From the NCBI GenBank assembly GCA_002353225.1, contig DEJF01000069.1:13255-18818 (forward strand): DNA of 5,564 bases. The letters are read 5' to 3'. The translations under genes were made by a program, and so were the position numbers. The notes beneath the pieces were generated by a model that worked only from the letters and a program-made list of their open reading frames with translations, searched no databases and was not told the DNA's origin. This DNA is from Prevotella sp. UBA2755 (lineage in GTDB: Bacteria > Bacteroidota > Bacteroidia > Bacteroidales > Bacteroidaceae). Positions 1 through 5,564 of the stretch are shown in pieces; positions within the stretch are counted from its first letter, which is position 1, and each line of letters opens with the position of its first letter.

Positions 1-231
1 ACCGAGGCAGCCGTCAACCTTGCCAATGTCGCTCTCCGTCAGAACGACACCTTGAAGGCAGAGACCCTGCTGGAGCATGCCGGTGACGGTCCTGAGGCAG
101 AGAACTCCCGTGCCATCCTCTATATGCAGCAGAAGCGTTATGCCGAGGCTGAGGAGGCTCTCCGTCGCGCAGAGGCTAAGGGCATGGACATCAGTGATAA
201 TCTCCATATCCTCGAAAATATGAAGAAATAG
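1..231 (+). CDS. 3' end of TPR-like protein, probably the DUF3868/OmpA-like fimbrial-locus protein (partial)
   Basis: An open frame enters from the left edge (frame 1) and ends at a TAG at 229-231, giving the last 76 residues. They form Ala/Glu/Leu-rich amphipathic helices in a TPR-like pattern: AVNLANVALRQND, then AETLLEHAGDGPEAENSRA, then RYAEAEEALRRAEAKG, and end in NMKK. The spacing of small and aromatic residues in the last pair (Y, A, A, L, A) fits a degenerate TPR or Sel1-like repeat. From family knowledge, Bacteroidales mfa1-type loci often carry a DUF3868 protein directly upstream of the shaft gene, with an OmpA-like domain and a C-terminal TPR-like tail. Position and sequence style fit, but the diagnostic domains lie outside the window. 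An envelope role in pilus assembly or outer-membrane placement is inference. The shaft gene starts 42 bases downstream, so co-transcription is possible. The coding call is firm and the product is tentative; any TPR protein is the alternative. Confidence 0.65.
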   Translation, partial: TEAAVNLANVALRQNDTLKAETLLEHAGDGPEAENSRAILYMQQKRYAEAEEALRRAEAKGMDISDNLHILENMKK

Positions 232-273
232 AGAGTAAATAACATATTAATTCACAAACAAACTTAACAAATT
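232..273 (+). promoter_or_regulatory. A/T-rich leader before the shaft gene
   Basis: These 42 bases are strongly A/T rich, with ACAAAC and AACAAATT just before the ATG at 274. There is no GGAGG-like Shine-Dalgarno sequence, which is normal in Bacteroidetes, where an A-rich unstructured leader aids initiation. I found no match to the Bacteroides -7 element TAnnTTTG here or in bases 1-231, so the promoter is probably further upstream (outside the window) or non-canonical. The call as a translation leader is fair; no promoter is claimed. Confidence 0.4.
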
Positions 274-2079
274 ATGAAAAAACTTAGTTTTTTGATGCTT
301 GCAATAGCAGGAATGCTATTTGCTGCGTGCTCATCCGACAAGGATGCTGCAGGTGACCCATCTCCTGTATTGACAGGAAAGGGAGGTTACTTCAAGGTGA
401 ACTTGAACCTGCCAACGAATGTTGTCGGTTCTATGCGTGACTGGACTGAGGCAACTAATTTAGATGATGGTCTGGCAAAGGAGTATGATGTAAGTTCTGT
501 ACTCTTGCTGATCTTCGATGGTACTAGTGAGAGTGCTGCTACTTTGAAGCAGGTGATCACTCCTACAGGTGCTTTTGCTAATGTTGCTGATGATCCTAAT
601 CAGATCACTACGAGTAAAGAGTACGTTGCTCAGTTGGACAATGCTCCTACAGCAAACCTTTATGCCTTAGCAGTCATCAATGGTACTGGTATCATTGAGG
701 CAGGTTCAGACAATACGAAGGTGAAGATTAATGGTGGCACAGAAGTGGCTGGTATTAAACTTGCTGACTTGCAGGTAGCCACTTCTAATGCTATGATTAC
801 TTCAGACAAGTTCTTTATGACCAATGCCGTGCTGAGCAAAGCAAAGGGTGGTGTAACAGATCCCGCAGCAACTCCTGAACTTCAGATTCTCGCTCCTGTA
901 AAGTCTGAGTATATCTACGAGACTGAGGCTGCTGCTACTGCAGGTACTGCTGCTACTGATATCTATGTAGAGCGTGGTGTCGCTAAGGTTACTGTTGATG
1001 CAACTGGACTTTCTACAAGCGCTGTGAAAACAAAGGATGGTGCTGCTGCAACTGTTTCATTTGAGGGGTGGGTTCTCGATAACACAGAGGATGAGGCATA
1101 CATCGTACGTAAGGTGCCTGCATCATTCACATGGAATCTGTTTACCAATGCTACAAGTGTAGTTACTGACAAATATCGTTTTGTAGGTGGAAATGCTGTT
1201 GATGCATTCTATGGCACCTCTAATTTCTTCCGTACATACTGGGCAGAGGATCCTCAATATACTTCTGAGGCAACAGGTAAGACAACCACTACGAATCCAA
1301 CTTTCAAAACTGCTGTGGGAAATGATAATCCTCAGTACTGCCATGAGAACACATTCCCTGTTGCTCAGCAGACTCATAAGAACACTACTCGTGCTATTGT
1401 GAAGATTAATCTCTCTGCTTCCGATTTCTATACTATCGGTGCTGACCGTAAGACCATGTATACATTAGCAAATGTAACCGATTTGGTAAAGACCTATTTG
1501 ATGGAGCAAACTGCTTTTGTTACATGGTGGGGAACTCAGAGTACAAGTACACTTGCTGCAGCAGATCTGACTGTTACTTTCAGTTCTACAAATGCTGGTG
1601 TAGTTACAGTTACAGATGTTACAGTTGATAAGGCAAAGTGTGATAAGACTCATCCTTCTGATGATCCTTCGATTGCTACAGCACTGTCAAGTGCCATTAC
1701 AACTTTGAACACCCAACTCGCAAAAGTTGAGTACTTCAAGGGTGGTGTTTCCTATTATGTGATCCGTGTAAAGCACTTCGGTGATGACCTGACCCCATGG
1801 AATAGCGGTGAGTACACAACTAAGCCAGTTAATGGTGATGTTGACGCTATCTATCCTAATGATGAAAGAAGAGATGCCAACTACCTTGGTCGTTACGGTA
1901 TGGTTCGTAACAACTGGTATGACATCAAGTTGGGTGAGATCCTGAAGGTTGGTAGTTCTACCGTTCCTGACGTAACTGGTGACGGTACTCCTGACGATGA
2001 GTTGGACGAACTCTTCATCAAGGCTCGCATCAACATCCTGTCATGGGCTAAGCGCACCCAGAATTGGAAACTGAAGTAA
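274..2079 (+). CDS. Mfa1-like fimbrillin, likely major (shaft) subunit of a type V pilus
   Basis: This 601-residue exported lipoprotein has basic MKK, a hydrophobic core at about 4-18, and lipobox FAAC with the lipidated Cys at 19. Mfa1/FimA-family signs, in order, are: a first strand YFKVNLNLP (39-47); a candidate Arg cleavage site in SMRDW (R55); strand VLLLIFD (76-82); FFMTNA (180-185); the core motif VERGVAKVTV (232-241); a CHENT motif (356-360) followed by TTRAIVKINL; GGVSYYVIRVKHF (490-502); and a Fimbrillin_C-type end with YGMVRNNWYDIKL (541-553) and the tail RINILSWAKRTQN (585-597). In this family the C-terminal strand fills the groove of the neighbouring subunit after the N-terminal strand is cut off. 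It is the largest subunit here and is first before the anchor gene and followed by a hairpin, as expected for the shaft. It favours T-ending codons such as GCT, ACT and CGT, unlike the next gene. An acidic loop (566-579) separates the last two strands. The start at 274 is the only one giving an intact signal peptide. The family is firm; the shaft role is inferred from order. Confidence 0.9.
   Translation: MKKLSFLMLAIAGMLFAACSSDKDAAGDPSPVLTGKGGYFKVNLNLPTNVVGSMRDWTEATNLDDGLAKEYDVSSVLLLIFDGTSESAATLKQVITPTGAFANVADDPNQITTSKEYVAQLDNAPTANLYALAVINGTGIIEAGSDNTKVKINGGTEVAGIKLADLQVATSNAMITSDKFFMTNAVLSKAKGGVTDPAATPELQILAPVKSEYIYETEAAATAGTAATDIYVERGVAKVTVDATGLSTSAVKTKDGAAATVSFEGWVLDNTEDEAYIVRKVPASFTWNLFTNATSVVTDKYRFVGGNAVDAFYGTSNFFRTYWAEDPQYTSEATGKTTTTNPTFKTAVGNDNPQYCHENTFPVAQQTHKNTTRAIVKINLSASDFYTIGADRKTMYTLANVTDLVKTYLMEQTAFVTWWGTQSTSTLAAADLTVTFSSTNAGVVTVTDVTVDKAKCDKTHPSDDPSIATALSSAITTLNTQLAKVEYFKGGVSYYVIRVKHFGDDLTPWNSGEYTTKPVNGDVDAIYPNDERRDANYLGRYGMVRNNWYDIKLGEILKVGSSTVPDVTGDGTPDDELDELFIKARINILSWAKRTQNWKLK
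931..958 (+). repeat. Imperfect 18-base direct repeat in the shaft gene
   Basis: The 10-mer GCTGCTACTG occurs at 931-940 and again at 949-958, a period of 18 bases or six codons. It lies in an Ala/Thr-rich run (residues 217-229, AAAAT...AAT style) just before the conserved VERGVAKV strand. The repeat is in frame, so slippage by one unit would add or remove six residues without breaking the gene. It may equally be a by-product of Ala/Thr codon preference. Confidence 0.4.
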
Positions 2080-2100
2080 ACAATTACTGAATACTATCAT

Positions 2101-2135
2101 AAGCGACCGTCTCGAAAGGCGGGACGGTCGCTTTT
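2101..2135 (+). terminator. Strong hairpin terminator or attenuator between shaft and anchor genes
   Basis: AAGCGACCGTC at 2101-2111 pairs perfectly with GACGGTCGCTT at 2123-2133. The stem extends inward by a G-U pair (2112/2122) and C-G and G-C pairs, leaving a five-base AAAGG loop (2115-2119), so the stem is 14 pairs with 13 Watson-Crick. A four-base T run (2132-2135, overlapping the stem end) follows, then A-rich sequence. It begins 21 bases after the shaft stop codon. The reverse side lacks a T run, so it should act only on + strand transcription. The short T run suggests incomplete termination or a 3' stabilising hairpin, which would let some transcripts continue into the anchor and accessory genes. 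Structure is seen directly; efficiency is inferred. Confidence 0.85.
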
Positions 2136-2180
2136 AAACAAAAAAGAAACAATAAACATCGCTGACGAATAAAAAGCAAT
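2136..2180 (+). promoter_or_regulatory. A-rich leader before the anchor gene
   Basis: After the hairpin come 45 bases dominated by A (AAACAAAAAAGAAAC, then AATAAAAAGCAAT before the ATG at 2181). No Shine-Dalgarno sequence is present and no TAnnTTTG element was found, so there is no clear promoter of its own. Expression of the downstream genes therefore probably depends on read-through of the hairpin, or on a promoter I cannot recognise. It should act as an unstructured Bacteroidetes-type translation leader. Confidence 0.35.
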
Positions 2181-3260
2181 ATGAAACTGAAAAAACTGTT
2201 TTTGGCACTTGTATCACTTGCAATGCTTTCCAGTTGCAACATGATGAAAGAGGACGAGGACCTGACGAACTGCGGTCTTTTCGTCACCTTCAAGTACGAC
2301 TATAACCTACAGCGTTCTGATATGTTCGGCGACCACGTCGGAGGCGTTACGCTGTATGTGTTCGACAGCGACGGCCGCTACCTGCGTAGTTACGAAAGCA
2401 ACGACATTCCCTCGATGGGGATGATGCTGGATGGCGAATATGTACACGCCATGCAAATCCTGGACCTTCCTAACGGGAAGTATCGCTTCATCGCACTTGC
2501 CAATCAGAAAAGTTATGAGGCGACACTTGCCACCCCAGGCGCTAAATATGTACGCACGACACTCTCCTCTGGAGATAACAATGAGAAACTGCAAGTCACC
2601 CTCGACCGTGAGGCTGGCACGGGAGGTGCCAACCCGATGGTTAGCAACGTGGCTCCTCTGGACACCCTCTGGCACGGCATGACTGGCGCGGAGCCTGTTC
2701 AGGTGAAGAACAACGGTAAGACCGTTACTAAGATATCCATGGTACGTGACACCAAGATGCTCACCGTATCACTGCATAACCTCGACGAGGACAAACGTGC
2801 CGATATGGACACGGATGACTTCGACTATTTTATCGTAGACAATAACGGTCGTCTCGCCTATAACAATGACCTGTTGCCAGACGACGACCTCGTATATACA
2901 CCGTTCCACAAGTGGAACACCTATGCTACCAATAGCGCAGGTACCGTTACGGAGGCTACAGCACACGCAGGACTGACATTCAACCGCCTTATCTGGTCGG
3001 CTGACCCCAATCAGAATGCCCTGCTGATTATCCGCAACAAGAACACAGGCAAGGAGATTGCCGCCATCAACCTGACTGATGCACTGGCTCAGGGACGTAA
3101 TGCTTACGACGCTTACGCCTACAGCCGTCAGGAATATCTGGACCGTTCATACGACTACTACCTTGACTTCTTCATCAAGAATGATGTCTGGCAGTATGCC
3201 GAGGTACGCATCAATGTGCTCTCATGGGCAATGCGCATCCAGAACGTGAATTTGAAATAA
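2181..3260 (+). CDS. FimB/Mfa2-family fimbrial anchor lipoprotein
   Basis: This 359-residue lipoprotein has basic MKLKK, a hydrophobic core, and a clean lipobox LSSC with Cys19. Typical Mfa2-family features follow: NCGLFVTFKYDYN (30-42), a DMFGDHVGGVTLYVFD segment (47-62), LPNGKYRFIALAN (96-108), the VRDTKMLTVSLHNL strand (188-201), RQEYLDRSYDYYLDFFI (316-332) and a C-terminal tail RINVLSWAMRIQN (343-355). In P. gingivalis, FimB and Mfa2 sit at the base of the fibre, keep their lipid and fix the pilus to the outer membrane; loss gives long, shed fimbriae. The length suits the family and is much shorter than the two fimbrillins around it. It sits second, right after the shaft gene, as fimB and mfa2 do. 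It uses more C-ending codons (GTC, ACC, CTC) than the shaft gene. Its last 17 residues match the shaft tail at 12 positions. Start 2181 gives an intact signal peptide. The next gene follows after 21 bases, so they are likely one transcript. Confidence 0.88.
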   Translation: MKLKKLFLALVSLAMLSSCNMMKEDEDLTNCGLFVTFKYDYNLQRSDMFGDHVGGVTLYVFDSDGRYLRSYESNDIPSMGMMLDGEYVHAMQILDLPNGKYRFIALANQKSYEATLATPGAKYVRTTLSSGDNNEKLQVTLDREAGTGGANPMVSNVAPLDTLWHGMTGAEPVQVKNNGKTVTKISMVRDTKMLTVSLHNLDEDKRADMDTDDFDYFIVDNNGRLAYNNDLLPDDDLVYTPFHKWNTYATNSAGTVTEATAHAGLTFNRLIWSADPNQNALLIIRNKNTGKEIAAINLTDALAQGRNAYDAYAYSRQEYLDRSYDYYLDFFIKNDVWQYAEVRINVLSWAMRIQNVNLK

Positions 3261-3281
3261 GAACTATAATAGAATATCATA

Positions 3282-4784
3282 ATGATGCTTCGTAGAATTC
3301 CATATAGACTTCTCTGCACGTTAACTTCTGTCCTTTTGCTTTGTGCCTGTAGCGATAGTGACGGAAGAGACGTGGACAATCAACAAAACGTTGGCAATAT
3401 CTATGTCAATTTCGCTATTTCCGTCACGAATGGGAATAGTGGTATGCGTGCCACACCTACTGGAGGTGAGAACGGTGACGGACGCGAAGCAGGCTTTCAA
3501 CGTGAGAACACCATCAGTGGTATCACGGTCATCTTATATCAAGACGCTACAGGCATCAATACATCGGCTAATCCCACGCTCGACCTCGTTCGCTATTTCC
3601 CTGTTTCTGAAAGAGCAGCAGACACCACGCCTATCGAGGTGACCTATACAACTGGTCAGCAGCCATTGGGAAAGCATAACCTCGACCTTACGAAGAAATA
3701 TCATGCTATCGTCATTGCCAATGCTCCGGAAGTGGCTGCATCGCTCACGGAAGGAACCAGCAAACTCAACGACATCCGTGATGTGACTTTGAGTACTATT
3801 TACACAGGCAATCCTTCTTACTCTGCTGATAACATTACTAATTTTGCCATGTCGTCAGAGGAGGACAATACGATTGATTTCGCATTAGTGACAGGAACTA
3901 ATTTAGACGGTTCTACTCATACACCAGGTAAGGATATGTATTATGACCTGACAGCACAGCCAGTCATTATAGAGCGTCTTGCCGCACGTATCGACTTCTG
4001 GTCGAAGAACTCGAATGGCTACAAGACCTCATCAGATAATGCCGCATATACCATTCCCGGCTATGAGTACGATGTGACGAGTAGTACCGACAAGTTTGTT
4101 GTGACGGGTATCGTGCCTTTTAACCTTGTCAATGGCATTACAGATTACGGCAAAGAATATCTGCTTAAACGACTTAGGACAGATTTAGCAGATGCTACAA
4201 CTACCCGTTATTTAGCCAATGAATCGTTGACGAACTATGTGATTGACCCAATGACGATAAGTAAAACCGACGGCATCACCCCAGGTCTGACGAGTTCATT
4301 GGGGGATGTCTATACACTAATCAGTAATGATAAGATTGAGAATACAACGGATAACCCCTATTATCACTCTATAGCAACCATGCATGCCAGTACCTCCAAG
4401 TCGACTATAGAAGAAAAAGAGAATGTCGTGGTGGCTTATCCTATGGAGAACTGTCTGCTGCCAACGTCTAAGTTGTTCTACCATGCCACAGGTGTTGCCA
4501 TCGTAGGCTACTATTATGTGAAGGGAACAGGAACAGGTACTCGCTATGTGTATCTGGGTTACCTGCGCCATCAAGGAGAGGCGGAGACTTATAACATCCA
4601 GCCCTATACTACGGCACTTCCTGCTGATGCCTCTATGGGAACTACAACGCCAATGAACTTTGGCATCGTTCGAAATAATATCTATCGAGTCATTATTAAC
4701 GGCATCGATAAGAAAGGCACCTTGGAACTGAAGATTAAAGTGAAGAAGTGGGATACCTTTACCCACTCCTGGATATATATGTAA
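3282..4784 (+). CDS. Second Mfa1-like fimbrillin, likely accessory or tip-region pilus subunit
   Basis: This 500-residue lipoprotein has a basic start (MMLRRIPYR), a hydrophobic core and a lipobox LCAC with Cys23. Mfa1-family signs are: first strand NIYVNFAISV (39-48); a candidate cleavage site GMR at R56 followed by a Gly/Asn-rich linker (GGENGDGREAG, 61-71); ITVILYQD (81-88); NFAMSS (187-192); core motif IERLAARIDFW (230-240); a MENC motif (388-391) in the place of the shaft's CHENT; VAIVGYYYVKG (405-415) and YLGYLRHQGE (424-433); then MNFGIVRNNIYRVIINGI (458-475) and the terminal strand ELKIKVKKW (482-490). GIVRNN parallels GMVRNN of the shaft. It therefore keeps both a cleavable N-terminus and a donor-type C-terminus, so it could polymerise. 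Third place, after the anchor, points to a minor subunit, as with mfa3-mfa5 and fimC-fimE; an alternative shaft cannot be excluded. Tandem ATGs at 3282 and 3285 make the exact start uncertain by one codon. Confidence 0.82.
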   Translation: MMLRRIPYRLLCTLTSVLLLCACSDSDGRDVDNQQNVGNIYVNFAISVTNGNSGMRATPTGGENGDGREAGFQRENTISGITVILYQDATGINTSANPTLDLVRYFPVSERAADTTPIEVTYTTGQQPLGKHNLDLTKKYHAIVIANAPEVAASLTEGTSKLNDIRDVTLSTIYTGNPSYSADNITNFAMSSEEDNTIDFALVTGTNLDGSTHTPGKDMYYDLTAQPVIIERLAARIDFWSKNSNGYKTSSDNAAYTIPGYEYDVTSSTDKFVVTGIVPFNLVNGITDYGKEYLLKRLRTDLADATTTRYLANESLTNYVIDPMTISKTDGITPGLTSSLGDVYTLISNDKIENTTDNPYYHSIATMHASTSKSTIEEKENVVVAYPMENCLLPTSKLFYHATGVAIVGYYYVKGTGTGTRYVYLGYLRHQGEAETYNIQPYTTALPADASMGTTTPMNFGIVRNNIYRVIINGIDKKGTLELKIKVKKWDTFTHSWIYM

Positions 4785-4797
4785 ATCATAAGCAACG

Positions 4798-5564
4798 ATG
4801 ATGAGACAAATGAAACTGATATATGCCCTGATGCTCGCTATGGCACTGCCACTGATGACAGCATGCTCCAGCGACGACGCGGCGAATGGGGGAGAGACAC
4901 CTACCCAGAAGGACGGCAAAATCAAAGTACATCTTCGCGTGTCTGCCGCTGGCTCTGGCATCATGCGTGATTGGGTAGATGCTGCCAATGCCACAGACGA
5001 TGAGATGATGAATGTCTGGACGGTGGTGATTGTGAATGATGCCAATGATGAGGTGGTGGAGATACAGTCCTGTAATCCCTCCAGTCCTTATGCGGAGATT
5101 GATGATGTCACCAATTTGACACCAGGCACCTATCGTTTCTATTCGTTTGCGAACATCGGAGCCTCTTCGTTAGAGACATTGTTAGGACTTCCTACAGGTA
5201 GTGTTCCAGTTCCTTCTGGTACGGATGCTATTAGCACAAAAGAAAAGAGTGAGACTCCTGGCGACACAGGAAGTGGCTTGGGAAATATATATAAGACGGG
5301 CTCTAACAACCAGCCAGCATCTGGCGGTACTATCGTTGATAATGTTGTCGCAGAGATCAATGGTAATAACTTCGATCCGACTGCCGCAGACAATGGCTTA
5401 GGTGCAAAGGGTATACCTATGAGTAACGTGCAGACCTATACGATTGCCTCAACGGGAACCTACGACTTGATAGTCATCCGTATGATGGCGAAGATCAAAC
5501 TGCAAATCAAGAATACCACAAGTGCAAGCATCACGGTAAATTCCGCTACACTGTCGAATGTGAC
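4798..5564 (+). CDS. Fimbrillin-like lipoprotein, probable minor pilus subunit (3' end cut by window)
   Basis: The frame is open from the ATG at 4798 to the right edge, giving 255 residues with no stop. The signal peptide has a hydrophobic core at about 7-21 and lipobox MTAC with Cys23. After the first strand KIKVHLRVS (41-49) comes IMRDW with R57, matching the shaft's SMRDW. Then follow VWTVVIVND (73-81), LTPGTYRFYSFANI (107-120), a Gly/Ser/Thr-rich loop (about 135-200), GIPMSN (205-210) and the core motif VIRMMAKIKLQIKN (226-239), the equivalent of VERGVAKV in the shaft. These are hallmarks of FimA/Mfa1-like minor subunits in Bacteroidales. It lies only 13 bases after the previous gene, so it belongs to the same transcript. 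The role at or near the tip is inferred from position. ATGs at 4798, 4801 and 4810 all leave a usable signal peptide; the first is chosen by convention. The diagnostic C-terminal domain is not visible. Confidence 0.82.
   Translation, partial: MMRQMKLIYALMLAMALPLMTACSSDDAANGGETPTQKDGKIKVHLRVSAAGSGIMRDWVDAANATDDEMMNVWTVVIVNDANDEVVEIQSCNPSSPYAEIDDVTNLTPGTYRFYSFANIGASSLETLLGLPTGSVPVPSGTDAISTKEKSETPGDTGSGLGNIYKTGSNNQPASGGTIVDNVVAEINGNNFDPTAADNGLGAKGIPMSNVQTYTIASTGTYDLIVIRMMAKIKLQIKNTTSASITVNSATLSNV

Noticed and set aside
232..273. Possible Bacteroides-type promoter before the shaft gene
   Set aside because: No TAnnTTTG or spaced -33 TTG could be found; A/T richness alone is not enough to call a promoter.
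1187..1402. A 71-codon + strand frame inside the shaft gene
   Set aside because: Out-of-frame shadow in a continuous fimbrillin frame; it carries no leader or motif of its own.
274..2079. Possible invertible promoter or phase-variation site, common at Bacteroidales surface loci
   Set aside because: No inverted-repeat pair flanking a promoter-like segment was seen; the only clear inverted repeat (2101-2133) is a compact hairpin with a five-base loop.
2307..2675. A 122-codon open frame on the minus strand inside the anchor gene
   Set aside because: It lies wholly within a well-supported gene, and its protein shows no recognisable motif; a shadow of codon composition.
4317..5045. A 242-codon open frame on the minus strand
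   Set aside because: It overlaps the third and fourth fimbrial genes antisense and spans their junction. Its translation is Ser/Ile/Cys-rich with no domain pattern, and the + strand frames have signal peptides and family motifs.

Overview
The window reads as chromosomal DNA of a Bacteroidales bacterium, most likely Prevotella or a close relative. The evidence is moderate GC, A-rich leaders without Shine-Dalgarno sequences before the genes, four consecutive lipoprotein signal peptides, and a set of proteins with the hallmarks of the FimA/Mfa1 fimbrillin and FimB/Mfa2 anchor families. These families build the type V (protease-assisted strand-exchange) pili of Bacteroidia. Species cannot be fixed from the sequence.

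Layout, all on the + strand: (1) 1-231, the 3' end of a gene encoding a TPR-like helical repeat tail, probably the DUF3868/OmpA-like protein often found just upstream of mfa1-type genes. (2) 274-2079, a 601-residue Mfa1-like fimbrillin, the likely shaft subunit. (3) 2101-2135, a strong GC-rich hairpin with a short T run, a terminator or attenuator. (4) 2181-3260, a 359-residue FimB/Mfa2-family lipoprotein, the likely anchor. (5) 3282-4784, a 500-residue second Mfa1-like fimbrillin, probably an accessory or tip-region subunit. (6) 4798 to the right edge, a further fimbrillin-like lipoprotein cut off after 255 residues. The order shaft, anchor, accessory subunits matches the mfa1-mfa2-mfa3... 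and fimA-fimB-fimC... plan of Porphyromonas gingivalis.

Inferred working model: each subunit crosses the inner membrane with a lipoprotein signal, is lipidated at the lipobox Cys and moves to the outer membrane. The shaft and accessory subunits are then cut after a conserved Arg 33-36 residues past that Cys, which frees a groove for the C-terminal strand of the next subunit. The anchor stays lipidated and fixes the fibre to the cell. The hairpin after the shaft gene, and the shaft gene's distinct codon use, fit a need for far more shaft protein than anchor or tip protein.

No tRNA, rRNA, CRISPR array, insertion sequence or phage gene was seen. Intergenic stretches are 42, 101, 21 and 13 bases, so no long gene-free region exists. 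The system type is known. The points most worth following are the intra-operon hairpin, the near-duplicate C-terminal tails of shaft and anchor, and the conserved Arg site in an organism that may lack gingipains.
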